NCBI GenBank assembly: GCA_947623455.1
Contig: OX392532.1
Span: 52,889,058-52,953,057 of the forward strand
Length of the DNA stretch: 64,000 bases
Source: Mimachlamys varia
Taxonomy: Eukaryota > Mollusca > Bivalvia > Pectinida > Pectinidae
Direction: 5' to 3'
Part shown: piece by piece, positions 11,390 to 23,856 of the stretch
Layout of the letters: each line of letters starts with the position of its first letter
How positions within the stretch are numbered: the first letter of the stretch is position 1
Program-made: the position numbers and the translations under genes
The notes under the pieces: generated by a model
Databases searched by the model: none
What the model saw: the letters and a program-made list of their open reading frames with translations, nothing else
What the model was told of the DNA's origin: nothing

Positions 11390-12068
11390 ACGTTTTGGCA
11401 AGAGGTAAAAAAACGATTAACTTAGGGGCAAACTATGAAAAAAGAAAGATTTACATGGAAACCCTTGTAAAAGTACAAGATGATAAGACAATGTGTTCCG
11501 GAAAAGTAAGCGCCTTCTGCTTCATCGATGACACCCGTCATGTTATTCTTAGTCCTCAAAATGCGAACCCATTCTTCATTGTCAATTACAACAAGTAACC
11601 ACACTAATGAGCATACTCAAACACGTCCATCTTCATATCACACAAAGATACAGCATATTTCTCAAGGAGACAAAAAAGGCGACCATAAAACATGCCCATT
11701 GTTCTGATCAACATGTCTCTCTCGAATCCCTGTGTTGTTCGTTAGTTTGTCAGCAGTCGACATCGATTACGAAAATCACGATATTTAGAACAAGCCCAAG
11801 AATAACGAATCAACTGCGACATGTTAACACCATAGGTTGGAGAAGCAGGGATGTTTCCATCAAGAAATGGAAAGTTCACGATCGAAAAATCGAAATCGTC
11901 ACGTTTATCGTATAGCTTAGTAGTAAACTGTCCATGTTGATAGTAATTTAAGTAGAGATCGAGGTAAGCAGCTGATGTAGAAGAGTCTGTTTTGTCCTTT
12001 ATTTCAAGTTCAGAAGGGTATATACGATCGACCTGGTCAGCAAACGTGGTTACTTGACAGGTGTACAC
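11390..12068 (-). mobile_element. Penelope-like element 3' remnant (RT C-terminus plus 3' UTR)
   Basis: The minus strand from 12068 to about 11742 encodes VDRIYPSELEIKDKTDSS, AAYLDLYLNY, KLYDKRDDFDFSIVNFPFLD and ISQLIRY-like motifs typical of the C-terminal half of this reverse transcriptase family. An in-frame TAA/deletion at about 11741 interrupts it. The frame then resumes (GMFYGRLFCLLEKYAVSLC) to a natural stop at 11604-11606. Downstream, 11390-11600 is the 3' UTR also found at 7585-7790. Copy is dead. Confidence 0.7.
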
Positions 12069-12334
12069 AGTGATTGTTGGTCGGAGTAGTGAAGTGAAAC
12101 TTAGTGCAAATGTGGTTTTTAGGACTTTTCAAAATTAGTCTTAATATCGAGATGGTCCTAATATAGTCAGGTGGTCTTAATAGTGAAGCTTAAAATACAA
12201 AGATATGTAGAAGATGTTTTCGACTGAATTAAATGGTCTTAATAGCAAAGTGATCTTTAAGTGATGTTTCATTTTATTTTGAAAAATACAAATCAAAAGG
12301 ACACAACTACATATTTAAAGGACCAAGGAGAAGC
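12069..12334. other. Intergenic, no gene seen
   Basis: Short AT-rich stretch with weak repeats of 'tggtcttaata'. Nothing else recognised. Confidence 0.45.
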
Positions 12335-12705
12335 TGCTTATGAAATTAGAGAAAGATACATCCAGTAGTTCTCAAAATGTAATAATAATTGGATGACCGA
12401 CGGATCACGATTATAAAATTAGAGAAAGACACATCCAGTAGTTCTCAAGATGTAATGATAATTGGATGACCGACGGATCACGATTATAAAATTAGAGAAA
12501 GATTCATCCAGTAGATCTCAAGATGTAACAATAATTGGATGACCGACGGATCACGATTATAAAATTAGAGAAAGATTCATCCAGTAGATCTCAAGATGTA
12601 ACAATAATTGGATGACCGACGGATCACGATTATAAAATTAGAGAAAGATTTATCCAGTAGTTCTCAACATGTAACAATAATTGGATGACCGACGGATAAC
12701 GGACG
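12335..12705. repeat. 73-bp tandem array (five copies)
   Basis: Unit 73 bp (attataaaattagagaaaga, tcatccagtag, tctcaagatgtaacaataat, tggatgaccgacggatcacg); attataaaat starts at 12411, 12484, 12557 and 12630. Confidence 0.9.
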
Positions 12706-14400
12706 CTGGGCCATTTGAACAGCCCATCTGATGATGGTGGGCATATAAAACTTAAAACACCTGTCACTTTATGACGGTTTTAATGTAGCTCCAGATACAT
12801 TCAAAAACATGTTAAAATCTAAATTTGTTTACAACAAACTCTCAACATGAAAACGTGACACACTTTTCAAAAAACCCTATTGTACCAGGAAACTTTTGTC
12901 AAGTATTCCAACATCCAAATGTAAAACTTGTTTTCTCAAACACTCCACTCGCATACAAGGCAACGTCAGTTATATATTAGTTCATAATTACAAAACATCT
13001 CAATATAAAACCAGTCAGAAAGGACACTCGACTTGGACATGATCGACAACACCTTTACCAGAATGTCGTCACAATGGGAGTATTTGACCGTTTTCTTTTT
13101 TTTACTAAATGACAACAGAAATGTTTACAAACACATAAAACGCAACGGTTAATTAACATCTTTTGCAAAACGGCTTCTTAACAATCTGATCGACTAGACA
13201 CATGTATGCCTTTTAAATGGTGGGATGCAGTTTTGTTATTCTGATCAGTTCAGATTATGCACAAGGAATTGACGAAATATTTCAATGAGTAACTATAACT
13301 AAAAGATGATTAAACAAACTTAGGTTCAATAGTTAAAATCGTACCAGAACTACCGGAAAGCTTTAAAGCTTTGTAAATAAAGGGAAATAACTCTGCTGTC
13401 TAGGAAATGTCATTACCATGGAGACGTTATAAAGACAACTTTTATATCCGGCCCCTATATATATTTTTGAAACAAAAATTCCATGTTATATATATTCAAC
13501 GTCCACCTTTATAAAAATCCAATGTCCTGACCTTTCACATGACCAATGATTAGACATTTTTGTACTAGAGAAACAACACAAATATCCACTATATTTCTAA
13601 CATTTCAAATAGATTTTTTCCCTGTACATGTCATTATTAAGGGCACCCTCTATGATGGCAGTAAATACCGTGTTTGTATATTGCTTGCTTTCTAAAGCAA
13701 CTTTTATCGAGTGCACCAATTTATCATTGCACTTTTCAATTTAAATTTGGTTATACGCTAAAATTTTAGTCTATGTATACAATAACTTGCAAATAACAGT
13801 TTAAAAATTAAATATGAACAGAAACTTGCCCACTGATTATAGATAATTGTGTATTTAATTTGTGATACATGTATAAGTATACTGTAAGTATCAATTGTGA
13901 ACTAAGATATTTTAGACACAACATTAACAAACAAAACAAATTTATAAAAATATATATACATAATCTTTAGAGTTGTTAAAAACAAAAAAAGTTGATGTCA
14001 TAATAGAGTTGTTATGGAGAAATAATCCAAAACAGAGTGGGTTTTTTTACAGGAAGCATGTAGATGTGATGGCTTCAGTATGTGAAAAAAAAATTATTTC
14101 TTTCTGCATATAAATACTGATAAAATAATTTGTAAGTATGTCCATTATTTATTTGTTTGGTGCATGTTCAGGCTTTCAGATATTGAAGAGTATTAATTTC
14201 ACTTCCTTCAAAATGACCAATTTTCAACCAAATAGCACACAACATCAGTGTTTTTTTTGAAAATGTGGGCTTAGGTCTCCCATTGCCTATCCATTCCTCA
14301 AAATAAATTTGAGAAATTTCTTACTTAATAGTTCATTTATTCCCTAATTACCAATATGACAACAAATTCTAAATTTCCAATAAGGCCAGATATTGATGTT
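12706..14400. other. Long AT-rich intergenic stretch, no gene seen
   Basis: About 1.7 kb with no open frame above background, no recognisable domain and no clear transposon ends. Confidence 0.5.
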
Positions 14401-14419
14401 AAAATCACTAGCTCTTTTA

Positions 14420-14715
14420 GAAAACCCCGGGTTACTGGAGAAAACCACCGACAACAGCCAGTACCAGGTACCTGAGGTGGAGGAAACCCGGGTTACTAGA
14501 GAAAACCACTGACAACAGCCAGTACCAGGTACCTGAGGTGGAGGAAACTCGGGTTACTAGAGAAAACCACTGACAACAGCCAGTACCAGGTACCTGAGGT
14601 GAAGGAATCCCAGGTTACTGGAGAAACCTACCGACAACAACCAGTACCAGGTACCTGAGATGGAGGAAACCTGGGTTACCGGAGAAACACACTGACAACA
14701 GTCAGCACCAGGTAC
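14420..14715. repeat. 61-bp tandem array (about five copies)
   Basis: Unit built of gggttactagagaaaaccac, tgacaacagccagtaccagg and tacctgaggtggaggaaacc; the gggtt positions 14429 and 14490 give a 61-bp period. It ends where the next array begins. Confidence 0.88.
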
Positions 14716-14762
14716 CTCATGACTGGTCCATTTACACCTTGAACCCCTGACACAGAGGTGAG

Positions 14763-16045
14763 AGGGAAGTAGTAGCAGAATGTCAGAAACTTAAACCACT
14801 TGGCTATTACAGTCCATAGGTGGAGGGCTAAAGGTTGCAGAATGTCAGACACTTTAACCACTTAACCATTACAGTCCATAGGTGGAGGGCTAGAGGTAGC
14901 AGAATGTCAGACACCTTAACCACTTAACCATTACAGTCCATAGGTGGAGAGCTAGAGGTAGCAGAATGTCAGACAACTTAACCACTTAACCATTACAGTC
15001 CATAGGTGGAGGGCTAGAGGTAGCAGAATGTCAGACACATTAACCACTTAACCATTACAGTCCATAGGTGGAGAGCTAGAGGTAGCAGAATGTCAGACAC
15101 CTTAACCACTTAACCATTACAGTCCATAGGTGGAGGGCTAGAGGTAGCAGAATGTCAGACACCTTAACCACTTAACCATTACAGTCCATAGGTGGAGGGC
15201 TAGAGGTAGCAGAATGTCAGACACCTTAACCACTTAACCATTACAGTCCATAGGTGGAGGGCTAGAGGTAGCAGAATGTCAGACACCTTAACCACTTAAC
15301 CATTACAGTCCATAGGTGGAGGGCTAGAGGTAGCAGATTGTCAGACACCTTAACCACTTAACCATTACAGTCCATAGGTGGAGGGCTAGAGGTAACAGAA
15401 TGTCAGACACCTTAACCACTTAACCATTACAGTCCATAGGTGGAGGGCTAGAGGTAGCAGAATGTCAGACACCTTAACCACTTAACCATTACAGTCCATA
15501 GGTGGAGGGCTAGAGGTAGCAGAATGTCAGACACCTTAACCACTTAACCATTACAGTCCATAGGTGGAGAGCTAGAGGTAGCAGAATGTCAGACAACTTA
15601 ACCACTTAACCATTACAGTCCATAGGTGGAGGGCTAGAGGTAGCAGAATGTCAGACACCTTAACCACTTAACCATTACAGTCCATAGGTGGAGGGCTAGA
15701 GGTAGCAGAATGTCAGACACCTTAACCACTTGGCCATTACAGTCCATAGGTGGAGGGCTAGAGGTAGCAGAATGTCAGACACCTTAACCAATTGGCCATT
15801 ACAGTCCATAGGTGGAGGGCTAGAGGTAGCAGAATGTCAGACACCTTAACCACTTAACCATTACAGTCCATAGGTGGAGGGCTAGAGGTAGCAGAATGTC
15901 AGACACCTTAACCACTTAACCATTACAGTCCATAGGTGGAGGGCTAGAGGTAGCAGAATGTCAGACACCTTAACCACTTGGCCATTACAGTCTATAGGTG
16001 GAGGGCTAGAGGTAGCAGAATGTCAGACAACTTAACCACTTGGCC
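14763..16045. repeat. 62-bp tandem array (about 21 copies)
   Basis: Very homogeneous 62-bp unit (ttaaccacttaaccattaca, gtccataggtggagggctag, aggtagcagaatgtcagaca). The outer copies carry 'cttggccatt' in place of 'cttaaccatt', as expected if the centre was homogenised most recently. Confidence 0.93.
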
Positions 16046-17272
16046 ACAGAGACCAACAAGAATCACAATAATTGGTCAAAACAAAAAAATCAAAAATGAA
16101 AACCTTCATGTATATATGGTACTGATCATTTTGAAGCATTAACTTGTTCACCTCAGTAGACAGACATCACGAGAATTAAAAGAAGAGGTGAAACATAAAA
16201 ACAAACATGAAATAAAAGCTTGTCTCTACATGATCAAATACATCATATACAGTAACACATGTACACGTAACATTCAGGTCCAATATTACATATACCGCAG
16301 GGTACCATTTATAACCTTTTCCTTTCTCCTGTCACACAAAATACCTGTGTTGTCGGTAGCCAGAAAACTACCTTCTGACATTTTAAAGAACTGCTTTTTT
16401 CATTTTTATTTCTTTGGTCAGAATTCCACAAATGTTTATGTTTCAGGATAACGGTTATATGTATACGGAGGCGCACAAAGATTGTCGACAAATTTGGTCT
16501 TCAGAAAGGATAAAAATATTCCAATTCATACAAAGCTTCAGAATGCTATACTGTGCCCAATACCAAGAAAATGAGGTAAGACATTTCTATATAACAATCA
16601 ACATACACAGGTTTGACTGTCAAGATCTCTACACTTCTAAAATCTATCTACTCTAATACATGTTAAGATTGTCACGGAAACTTTGAAAAACTAGATTCAT
16701 ATGTTGTTAAAAAAGGATCTTATACCAGCTTTAGTTATTTGTGAGTAAACTAGTGACACAAAAAAGCAATTAATTTAAAATGAGAAAGAATTTCAATTAA
16801 GCTTGCAATCAACACCTAAATCTACTAACTACTTTTATTCCAGTTAATACCGAAAACACAGGTATACTGCTGTGTGAACTTTCATGATTATTCTTTTTAT
16901 ATACCTACATTCACACATCATTTACACTTCTTGTATATATATATGACCTCTGACACACAACAACACTGTCTCCATTCTGCTCACTTCCTTCTGACCTCTG
17001 ACATACATCAACTGACCTTTCATCTCTGACCTTTCATCACAGTGACAAGTCAACCTCTAATGTCAGAGTTCATGACCACTAACTCCAAGGATTTGTTCTT
17101 GCTGACCTTTGAACTTCAAGTTTGCTATGCAGACATTCGCACATTACAACAATCTCACTTAACATATCAAACACTTTGGACCTTTCACATGATAACCTCT
17201 GACCTATCACATGATGACCTCTGACCTTACACACGTTAAACTCTGACCTCACACATATGGACCGTTTAATCT
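16046..17272. other. Malectin downstream region, no separate gene seen
   Basis: This probably contains the malectin 3' UTR, which would run leftward from 17273. From 16940 to 17260 it is rich in tgacctctgac / tgacctttcatc motifs. No other gene is recognised and no poly(A) site was chosen. Confidence 0.5.
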
Positions 17273-17496
17273 CTAGAGTTTACAGAGGCAGAAGAGGAGA
17301 GGAATGAAAGCCCCGAGGGCGATGATAACTGGGAGGAGCATGGTGCTGGTGTCGTCGGAGGCGTAAGGGTCCTTCACCTTGGGACCTGAGGGTCGCCGCG
17401 CCTTTGATGGCCGATCGGGAGAGTCTTCCTCTTCGTCTACCTCCTCCTCCTCTCGTGGCGTCTCCGTCCCCGGTAAGGACGGCAACTTGGGCACAT
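17273..17496 (-). CDS. MLEC: Malectin exon 4
   Basis: 224 nt including the TAG stop; acceptor attattacag. Encodes DVPKLPSLPG, the acidic linker and the C-terminal transmembrane helix. Confidence 0.94.
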
Positions 17497-20400
17497 CTGT
17501 AATAATATAGAAGACAAGTTTCATTTTGTTTTTGGTTTGCACTGGGATTTCTGATTAAAGACAGAAGTATTGAAAGTGTTACTGCCCAAGTATATAATAC
17601 ATCGGAGTGTATAATAAGCTTGTATAACTACTAAGTACACAGGATGTCAAAGAATTATGTAACCTTGTAAAATGTTTTGCAGCGGTAAATAAGTGTCCAT
17701 CAAATACACAGAATGCAAAATTCCACTATCATTTGCCATTTACATTGTAGCTTCTCCAACATTAGTCAAACCATTTACCAATGTTTAAATTTGGCCATAA
17801 CTCTGGAACGACAAGCTAATTCGTAGAATTAATATACCCCCCCCCCCCCCCCCCATTTCGTAAGGCGTTAATTATATTGTAGGTTGAAATCTTTTCATGC
17901 TGTTGACACAAGATGTATTGCTCGGAAATTGAACAAAAACTAAAACTAAAGCCATGTACACAGAAATTGGATATTAAATATTTGTTGCCTTGATTACAAG
18001 GAAATGTTAAAGGGGCATCCCGGGGAAGTCTACAATGAAGTTCTTGAATGTACATGCTGTCTGCACTACCAGATACATTTTCCTGTTATTTCAATATTCA
18101 AAGTCCACTCAAAATGTGTTTATTAGCCACTTGCAAAATTGCATTCCTCGGGAAAGCCCGATAAAAATAGCGCTGATCACGCGTCAGGTGACAGCGTTCT
18201 CGGTCAATTTGACGAAGGGGCCCCAAGAGGGGACGCGTAATGTATATATGCATGTACGTCCGATGATGAACCAGACACAAAGTCCGTGTATAAATTTATT
18301 GAATCACATTTACGTTTAATAGTGTCATGTGGGTTTCCGACGATGACAACCATAGGGCAAACCTTAATTTCTGTAAAAAGTTATCTTCACGAATCCTCAT
18401 TTAGAACCATTTCACAAAAGGTGTGCATGCATTGAAAAGTACAAAAATAAAATGAAATGATTCCGATTTTTTTATACAACTCGATGTCTTGAAGATTTTT
18501 TTTCAGATTATCTTTATATTCATCTAAAATCTATCCAACTTTCAGCGTCAACATACTTTAACACTTACAATTATATATGTATCACGGAAGTCCGTGCACT
18601 CATATTACGCACCACGCACTAAACATGTAGAATACATGTATAATATATATATCAAATTTGGAACTTGTCGAGAAGATAATTGTCCAATACCTAATCCATT
18701 TATATATGTTATGATTCATTTTACGTTTTTTATGTAAATTTAAAGATTCGTTAACTTTTTTAACACAACTGCAGACATGGGACATACATGTAAATGGTTT
18801 TTTTTATGAATTAATGACTTCACTTATATAATGCATATATTTTTATTCATATCAAATTTAATACCGGGGTCCAAACCCGATAATATTTGTATAATCCGTA
18901 TTTTATAGATTAGGTATGACAAGAATTTTTTATCTGCACATGATGACATAAATTTATTCATTTTGTCTAAATTGAATCTGTATACATTAAACTCAATCGC
19001 CCTATACCGGCGTTTTACAACGTAACCCCCCAATACGGTTTTTCTTGTATATGAAAAGGTCTTTCTCTTCAGCAATACAATTCAATAAGGCCGTTTTACT
19101 TGAATATTATAAAGGGAATATCACAATACACGTTTTCAAGTTTTACACACGCATTTCATGTAACAGAGGATGAAAGAGTTATCCCTTGGGAGGCCCCAAA
19201 ACCAAATCAAAACTGTGTCACCGGCTATCCAGAAGAAAACTGTAACATGCAAACAATTGGGCTGTTAGTCTCTCCCTTGAATACTTCCCATCCCTCATTA
19301 TGCTTCCGTAATATAATCCTTACGTTAAAGTTTGACCATTCGGCCAATTTTCGCTTGGTAGTTACATGTAGGTCACGCGGATCGCCATTTTTTGTTTACC
19401 GATGTAGCTTGTTATGCGCATGCGTTATCATATGTGATGCAAAAAAATTTACATGTCCAAATCGTTGATCAACGAATAGTGATTCCCTTTTTTAATTATA
19501 AATTTAAATTTTTGAGAACATATTTCAGCGTAAATCGCCCATTAATTTTCCACAAGAGTATACATTTAATTCATATATACAATAATTCTAAATAAGCATA
19601 AAAAAATATAGTTTTACCGTGATGCCTCTTTAAAGGGCCATAACTCCGCCAAATAAAGTCTGCAAAAGTGGCGATCAAACTTGGCCGAGCCCTTTAAGCA
19701 ATTGACCTTAATACCAAGTTTCGAGAAAATCAGATAATAATTTATGCTGCTGTTGCACGGAAACAAAAGTTAATTACATTTTTCGACAATTAAAGGGCCA
19801 TAACTCTGCCATATGTGGCCGTGCTTTTCAGGCATTTTACCTTGTAGATCTATTCAAGTTTCAAGAGAATCAAATAATATTTGTTGTTATTATCATCCGG
19901 AAACGAAGTGTGACAGACGGACGGACACATAAATCCAAATAAATATCCCGAGTTTCGAAGAAAGCGTGGGATAAAATAAGTTGGATCTTCACCAAATCAT
20001 AACTTGACCTGTATCTGATCATAATACAGTGTACAACCACATACCAATTAAAGTTCATTAGAGTAAATGAGTGGAAACAAAATATTAATGAATGACGGCC
20101 AAAGACGACACTACCAAAATTGCTGGTGTATTGCCGCTCCTTTGTATATCCCGCACATCCCAAAATATCATTTTTATGATTTCTAATCTTCGGACAGCCT
20201 GCGGGCTATCTGCTATATAAAGACTTATAATTACACTTGGACTATTCTCGAGTGTCATTATGCTGACACTTCGTTCTGGTGTTCAATGAAATAAAGATTT
20301 TTATTATCAAATACAGATTTTTCAGATTATGTATTATGTTTGAAACAACTTCAGATTGGACAGACCTATATCTCTCGGGACTTTTTTAAGTTTTAGGAAA

Positions 20401-23400
20401 ACGTTATATCACATAACCCCGTACCAGCTTTATTAGATAGCCTACAGGAGGCATTTTTCTATGTTTAGTTTTAAACAGTACAGCCTGCGGGCACTACAAA
20501 AGAAACTACGCCATATTCCCTGGCATTTTTTTCTAATTCACCGTTATACAAAATTTACAATTTCTTATAATCTAAATCCTGACAGATCACTTACCGTCTA
20601 TTGTTCCCTTCATTAAATATATTGCATTAATTTTCGGATTATCGTAATCTCCCTGAAAAATAAAATCACACAGAACAGTGAGTGATCCTTAAAACTGATT
20701 ATGGCAAACAACAAAACATGAATAGCAAGAGACAAGAGAACACATTTTATACAAATCAAGGGAAGTAACTCTGTATACATCTCTCTGATCATGTCCAAAT
20801 GGAATGTACAATGTTTGTTTTTAATTAACAATAAAATCCTGCACAGCTTCATTAAGTTTGTCGTTAAAACACTGTATCAATATTTGTGTTATTCTTCTAG
20901 AACAACTTTCTCAAAAACACTCATTTCTTAAACGACTATTATGGTTTTGCCTGTTTTTGGCCCCCAAATCCATCAAATTTTAAATTTCATTATTGAACAC
21001 TAAATTCATTTTATTTCAAATATAAACTTCATCCCTCATATAATTGTAATAATATTTATTTGTTGTTTGTGCTATGGTTGCCATGGTAACCTTCCCGAAT
21101 ATTTGGTCAATTTTACATTTTAGTTTTTCATGTAGCAACCATAGAGCGCATTCTTGAACAAACTTTATATTTCTCCTAAAGATGTGTTATAAGTGCCCAC
21201 ATATTCTCATTTGATATTAAGTTTGTTCAAGAATATGCTCAATAGTTTCTAATAGAAAAACTATCCAAAATGGGCCAAAATTTACTAAATGGTCAAATTT
21301 CCCTTTATACATATTTGAGATGGTTGCCATGTAAATCAGAGATTTAACAACAAATAATTATTGGTTCAACTTCTGCATTTTCAGGGATGTATTCCATATT
21401 TGAAATACATTGAGTTGAGAATTAAATAATCAGTTTCAAAATTTGATGATTTGGGGGCCAAAAAGGCCCAAACATACATAGTCAATTTCTGTGGAATCTA
21501 GGGTGGAGTCAGGAGGTGACTTCTATACATGTTGTACCCTAGGGAGGGGCTGGGAGGTGACCATTATACACTTGGTCCTATAGGGAGGGGCCGTGAGGTA
21601 ACCACTATACACTTGGTCCTATAGGGAGGGGCCGTGAGGTAACCACTATACACTTGGTCACTTAGGGAGGGGCCGTGAGGTAACCACTATACACTTGGTC
21701 CTATAGGGAGGGGCCGTGAGGTAACCACTATACACTTGGTCACTTAGGGAGGGGCCGTGAGGTAACCACTATACACTTGGTCCTATAGGGAGGGGCCGTG
21801 AGGTAACCACTATACACTCGGTCTTATAGGGAGGCTGTGAAGTAACCACTATACACTTGGTCACTTAGGGAGGGGCCGTGAGGTAACTGCTATACACTTG
21901 GTCACTTAGGGAGGGGCCGTGAGGTAACCACTTTACACTTGGTCCTATAGGGAGGGGCCGTGAGGTAACCACTATACACTTGGTCCTATAGGGAGGGGCC
22001 GTGAGGTAACCACTATACAATTGGTCCTATAGGGAGGGGCTGTGAGGTAACCACTATACACTTGGTCCTATAGGGAGGGGCTGGGAGGTGACCACTATAC
22101 ACTTGGTCCTATAGGGAGGGGCCGTGAGGTAACCAATATACACTAGGTCCTTTAGGGAGGGACTGTGAGGTAACCACTATACACTTGGTCCTATAGGGAG
22201 GGGCCATGAGGTAACCACTATACACTAGGTCACTTAGGGAGGGGCTGAGAGGTGACCAGTGTACATGTGGTCACCTGTAGGGAGGGACTGGGAGGTGACC
22301 AGTGTACATGTGGTCCCCCGGGGAGGGACTGGGAGGTGACCAGTGTACATGTGGTCCCCTAGGGAGGGACTGGGAGGTGACATCCAAAATGGTCAAATTT
22401 CATAAAAAGAATGACAAGAATCCATCAAAACATGACAATAAAACCCTTGGTGTAAAAATTGACAAATCAGAATGGTCTTCAGAGTGACAGGTGACCATGA
22501 GTATCACTCTGTAACTTACTGGTAACTGCTCCTGAATCGACCAGAAGCAGGCCAATAGATTATAAGTAAAGCATATAATTAGGTAATTTGTCTCATATTG
22601 CTTTGTCTTGATCATTAAATTCATACCTTCATAAATTCTACTAAAAGTTTGCTGTTGATTTTCGATGTTTCTCCATTGACTTTGAGTTTCCCTGATCTGA
22701 TTGTGAATTCTATAAGTTCGTCGTGTGCCACTCCCCGTCCAACTTTACTGTATATATCCAGCTCATCCACAACAGTGTGTTCTCCGTTTAGTGTCACGTC
22801 AAACACCTACAAAACAGTTTAACATTTTTATTTGTAATATATTGCAGTATTAGTTCTGTTTAAGATGATAATTCTTTAATTATGGGCAGTGGTATCACTC
22901 GGTTAAAAAAATATTGTAAATTTATATATTTCAGTGGTTATATTATTTTAGCAATATTTATATGAAAACAATTCGCTAATGAATGCTTGCGCTATAATTA
23001 CAATTTCTGTATACATATATACATACATATATGATCGTGGAAGTAATAGCGACAGTACGGACAAATAAATTGTCAAATTTTCAAGGCTATCCGCCCCTTT
23101 ATCAAGACACATAAAATACATGTTACATCATACAGTCGATATTACTTACTAGACCATATATATATATATAAAGCTTTAATTTCTACACAAGAATTGTGAG
23201 CGTGCAGATTTATCATTGCACTTATCTCCTTAAATTTGTTTATGTGCTTAAAATGAATTCACATACCAAAAATTAGTGTGTTTATAGGTTTGAATATATC
23301 GTCATTTTAATGTTGAAAGGCTTTGCTGTATAAAATTGTACACAGATAAACTGTAATAAAAAGTTAACTTGTGTTTATATATAACACTAACACATATAAT

Positions 23401-23856
23401 GATATACATTCTCTGTTTTACGTGATGTCACAAACGAAGGGTGTAACCCCCAAAACAAGTAATCACTTTTTGATTCGGTGATGTGAACCAAACTTCACAA
23501 AATTTGAGGACGAGGACATATTCGCCGTCTCCGCTGAGTGGGATTTCGTAGCCAAACGTTGACATGTGGTATCGCTCAGTCTGGTACAATATCTGGTCCT
23601 GAGCCACCACCCGTGAAACCATTAATGTTTTGCCATAGTCAGATGAGATCCCGACTTTGATGGAATCCGATTCATACCGGATACCGTTGATATCGGTATG
23701 GGATTCGCCGCCACAGTTCACAGCCCATATTACCTCACCGATACCTAGGGATTGCGTTACTAAACACAAAATTGTGCATATAATGAAAAGCATTTGCTTC
23801 CTGTGGCAAAAACAGAAGGTCATATTTGCATATAAACGGCCACACGCCGACAACAT
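17273..23856 (-). CDS. MLEC: Malectin (ER lectin for diglucosylated N-glycans), complete four-exon gene
   Basis: Four exons, 23856-23467, 22806-22627, 20652-20595 and 17496-17273, join with consistent phases to 283 aa (human malectin is 292). Residues about 22-38 form a signal peptide. The malectin domain follows: VIWAVNCGG, DYGKT, QILYQTERY, TFGYEIP, YVLVLKFCEVWF, FDVTLNGEHTVVDELDIY, VGRGVAHDELIEF, GDYDNPKINAIYLMKGTID. A Pro/Glu-rich acidic linker precedes a single C-terminal membrane helix, with the hallmark PYASDDTSTM before it and FCLCKL at the end. Known role of the family: a type I ER membrane protein that binds Glc2-high-mannose N-glycans and works with ribophorin I in glycoprotein quality control. 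The first in-frame Met (23856) is used; Met22 directly before the hydrophobic core is an alternative start. Oddity: NCGG where vertebrates have NAGG. Confidence 0.95.
17836..17855. repeat. MLEC: Poly-C run in malectin intron 3
   Basis: A run of about 18 C residues. Its length is likely unstable or uncertain. Confidence 0.8.
18007..19633. mobile_element. TTAA-flanked element in malectin intron 3
   Basis: TTAA at 18007-18010 is followed by aggggcatcccgg; at the other end the reverse complement of 19617-19629 reads agaggcatcacgg, followed by TTAA at 19630-19633. TTAA target duplications fit piggyBac or Kolobok elements. Only 11 of 13 terminal bases match and no transposase is seen, so this is tentative and non-autonomous. 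Confidence 0.4.
19625..19960. repeat. Dispersed repeat with paired 'aaagggccataactc' motifs
   Basis: Two related segments start at about 19633 and 19793 with aaagggccataactc-gcca, each followed by a caagtttc-agaaaatca motif; the block ends in gacagacggacggacac. This type of sequence is common in bivalve introns and intergenic DNA (from memory). Confidence 0.65.
20595..20652 (-). CDS. MLEC: Malectin exon 3
   Basis: 58 nt; acceptor ttttcag, donor gtaagt. Encodes GDYDNPKINAIYLMKGTID plus one base of the next codon. Too short to appear as an open frame of its own. Confidence 0.92.
20938..21484. repeat. Large inverted repeat (foldback) in malectin intron 2
   Basis: Two ~240-270 bp arms around a short centre at about 21185-21215. 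Left-arm motifs tttggcccccaaat-catcaa, tatttcaaatat, tatttgttgtt, ggttgccatg and cattcttgaacaaact recur in reverse complement and opposite order on the right. Divergence and small indels suggest an old foldback or MITE. Confidence 0.8.
21500..22385. repeat. 41-bp minisatellite in malectin intron 2
   Basis: About 21 copies of a 41-bp unit (ggtcctatagggaggggccg, tgaggtaaccactatacact). The right-hand copies are more diverged (gaccagtgtacatgtggtc). Confidence 0.92.
22627..22806 (-). CDS. MLEC: Malectin exon 2
   Basis: 180 nt, 60 codons, phase 0 at both ends; acceptor ttttgtag, donor gtatga. Encodes FDVTLNG to LLVEFMK. Confidence 0.93.
23040..23145. repeat. Dispersed repeat, copy A
   Basis: aaattgtcaaattttcaa-gctatcc-cccctttatcaagac-cataaaata recurs at about 24995-25065 in the same orientation, at about 90% similarity by eye. 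Lies in malectin intron 1. Confidence 0.6.
23467..23856 (-). CDS. MLEC: Malectin exon 1
   Basis: 390 nt, 130 codons: signal peptide and the first half of the malectin domain. The exon ends after CAA AAA, with donor gtgatt. That donor is weak but is the only one that joins in frame to exon 2 (VFDVTLNG). Confidence 0.9.

Noticed and set aside
19100..19468. 122-codon plus-strand frame in malectin intron 3
   Set aside because: Lies inside the TTAA-flanked element and an intron, and shows no recognisable motif.
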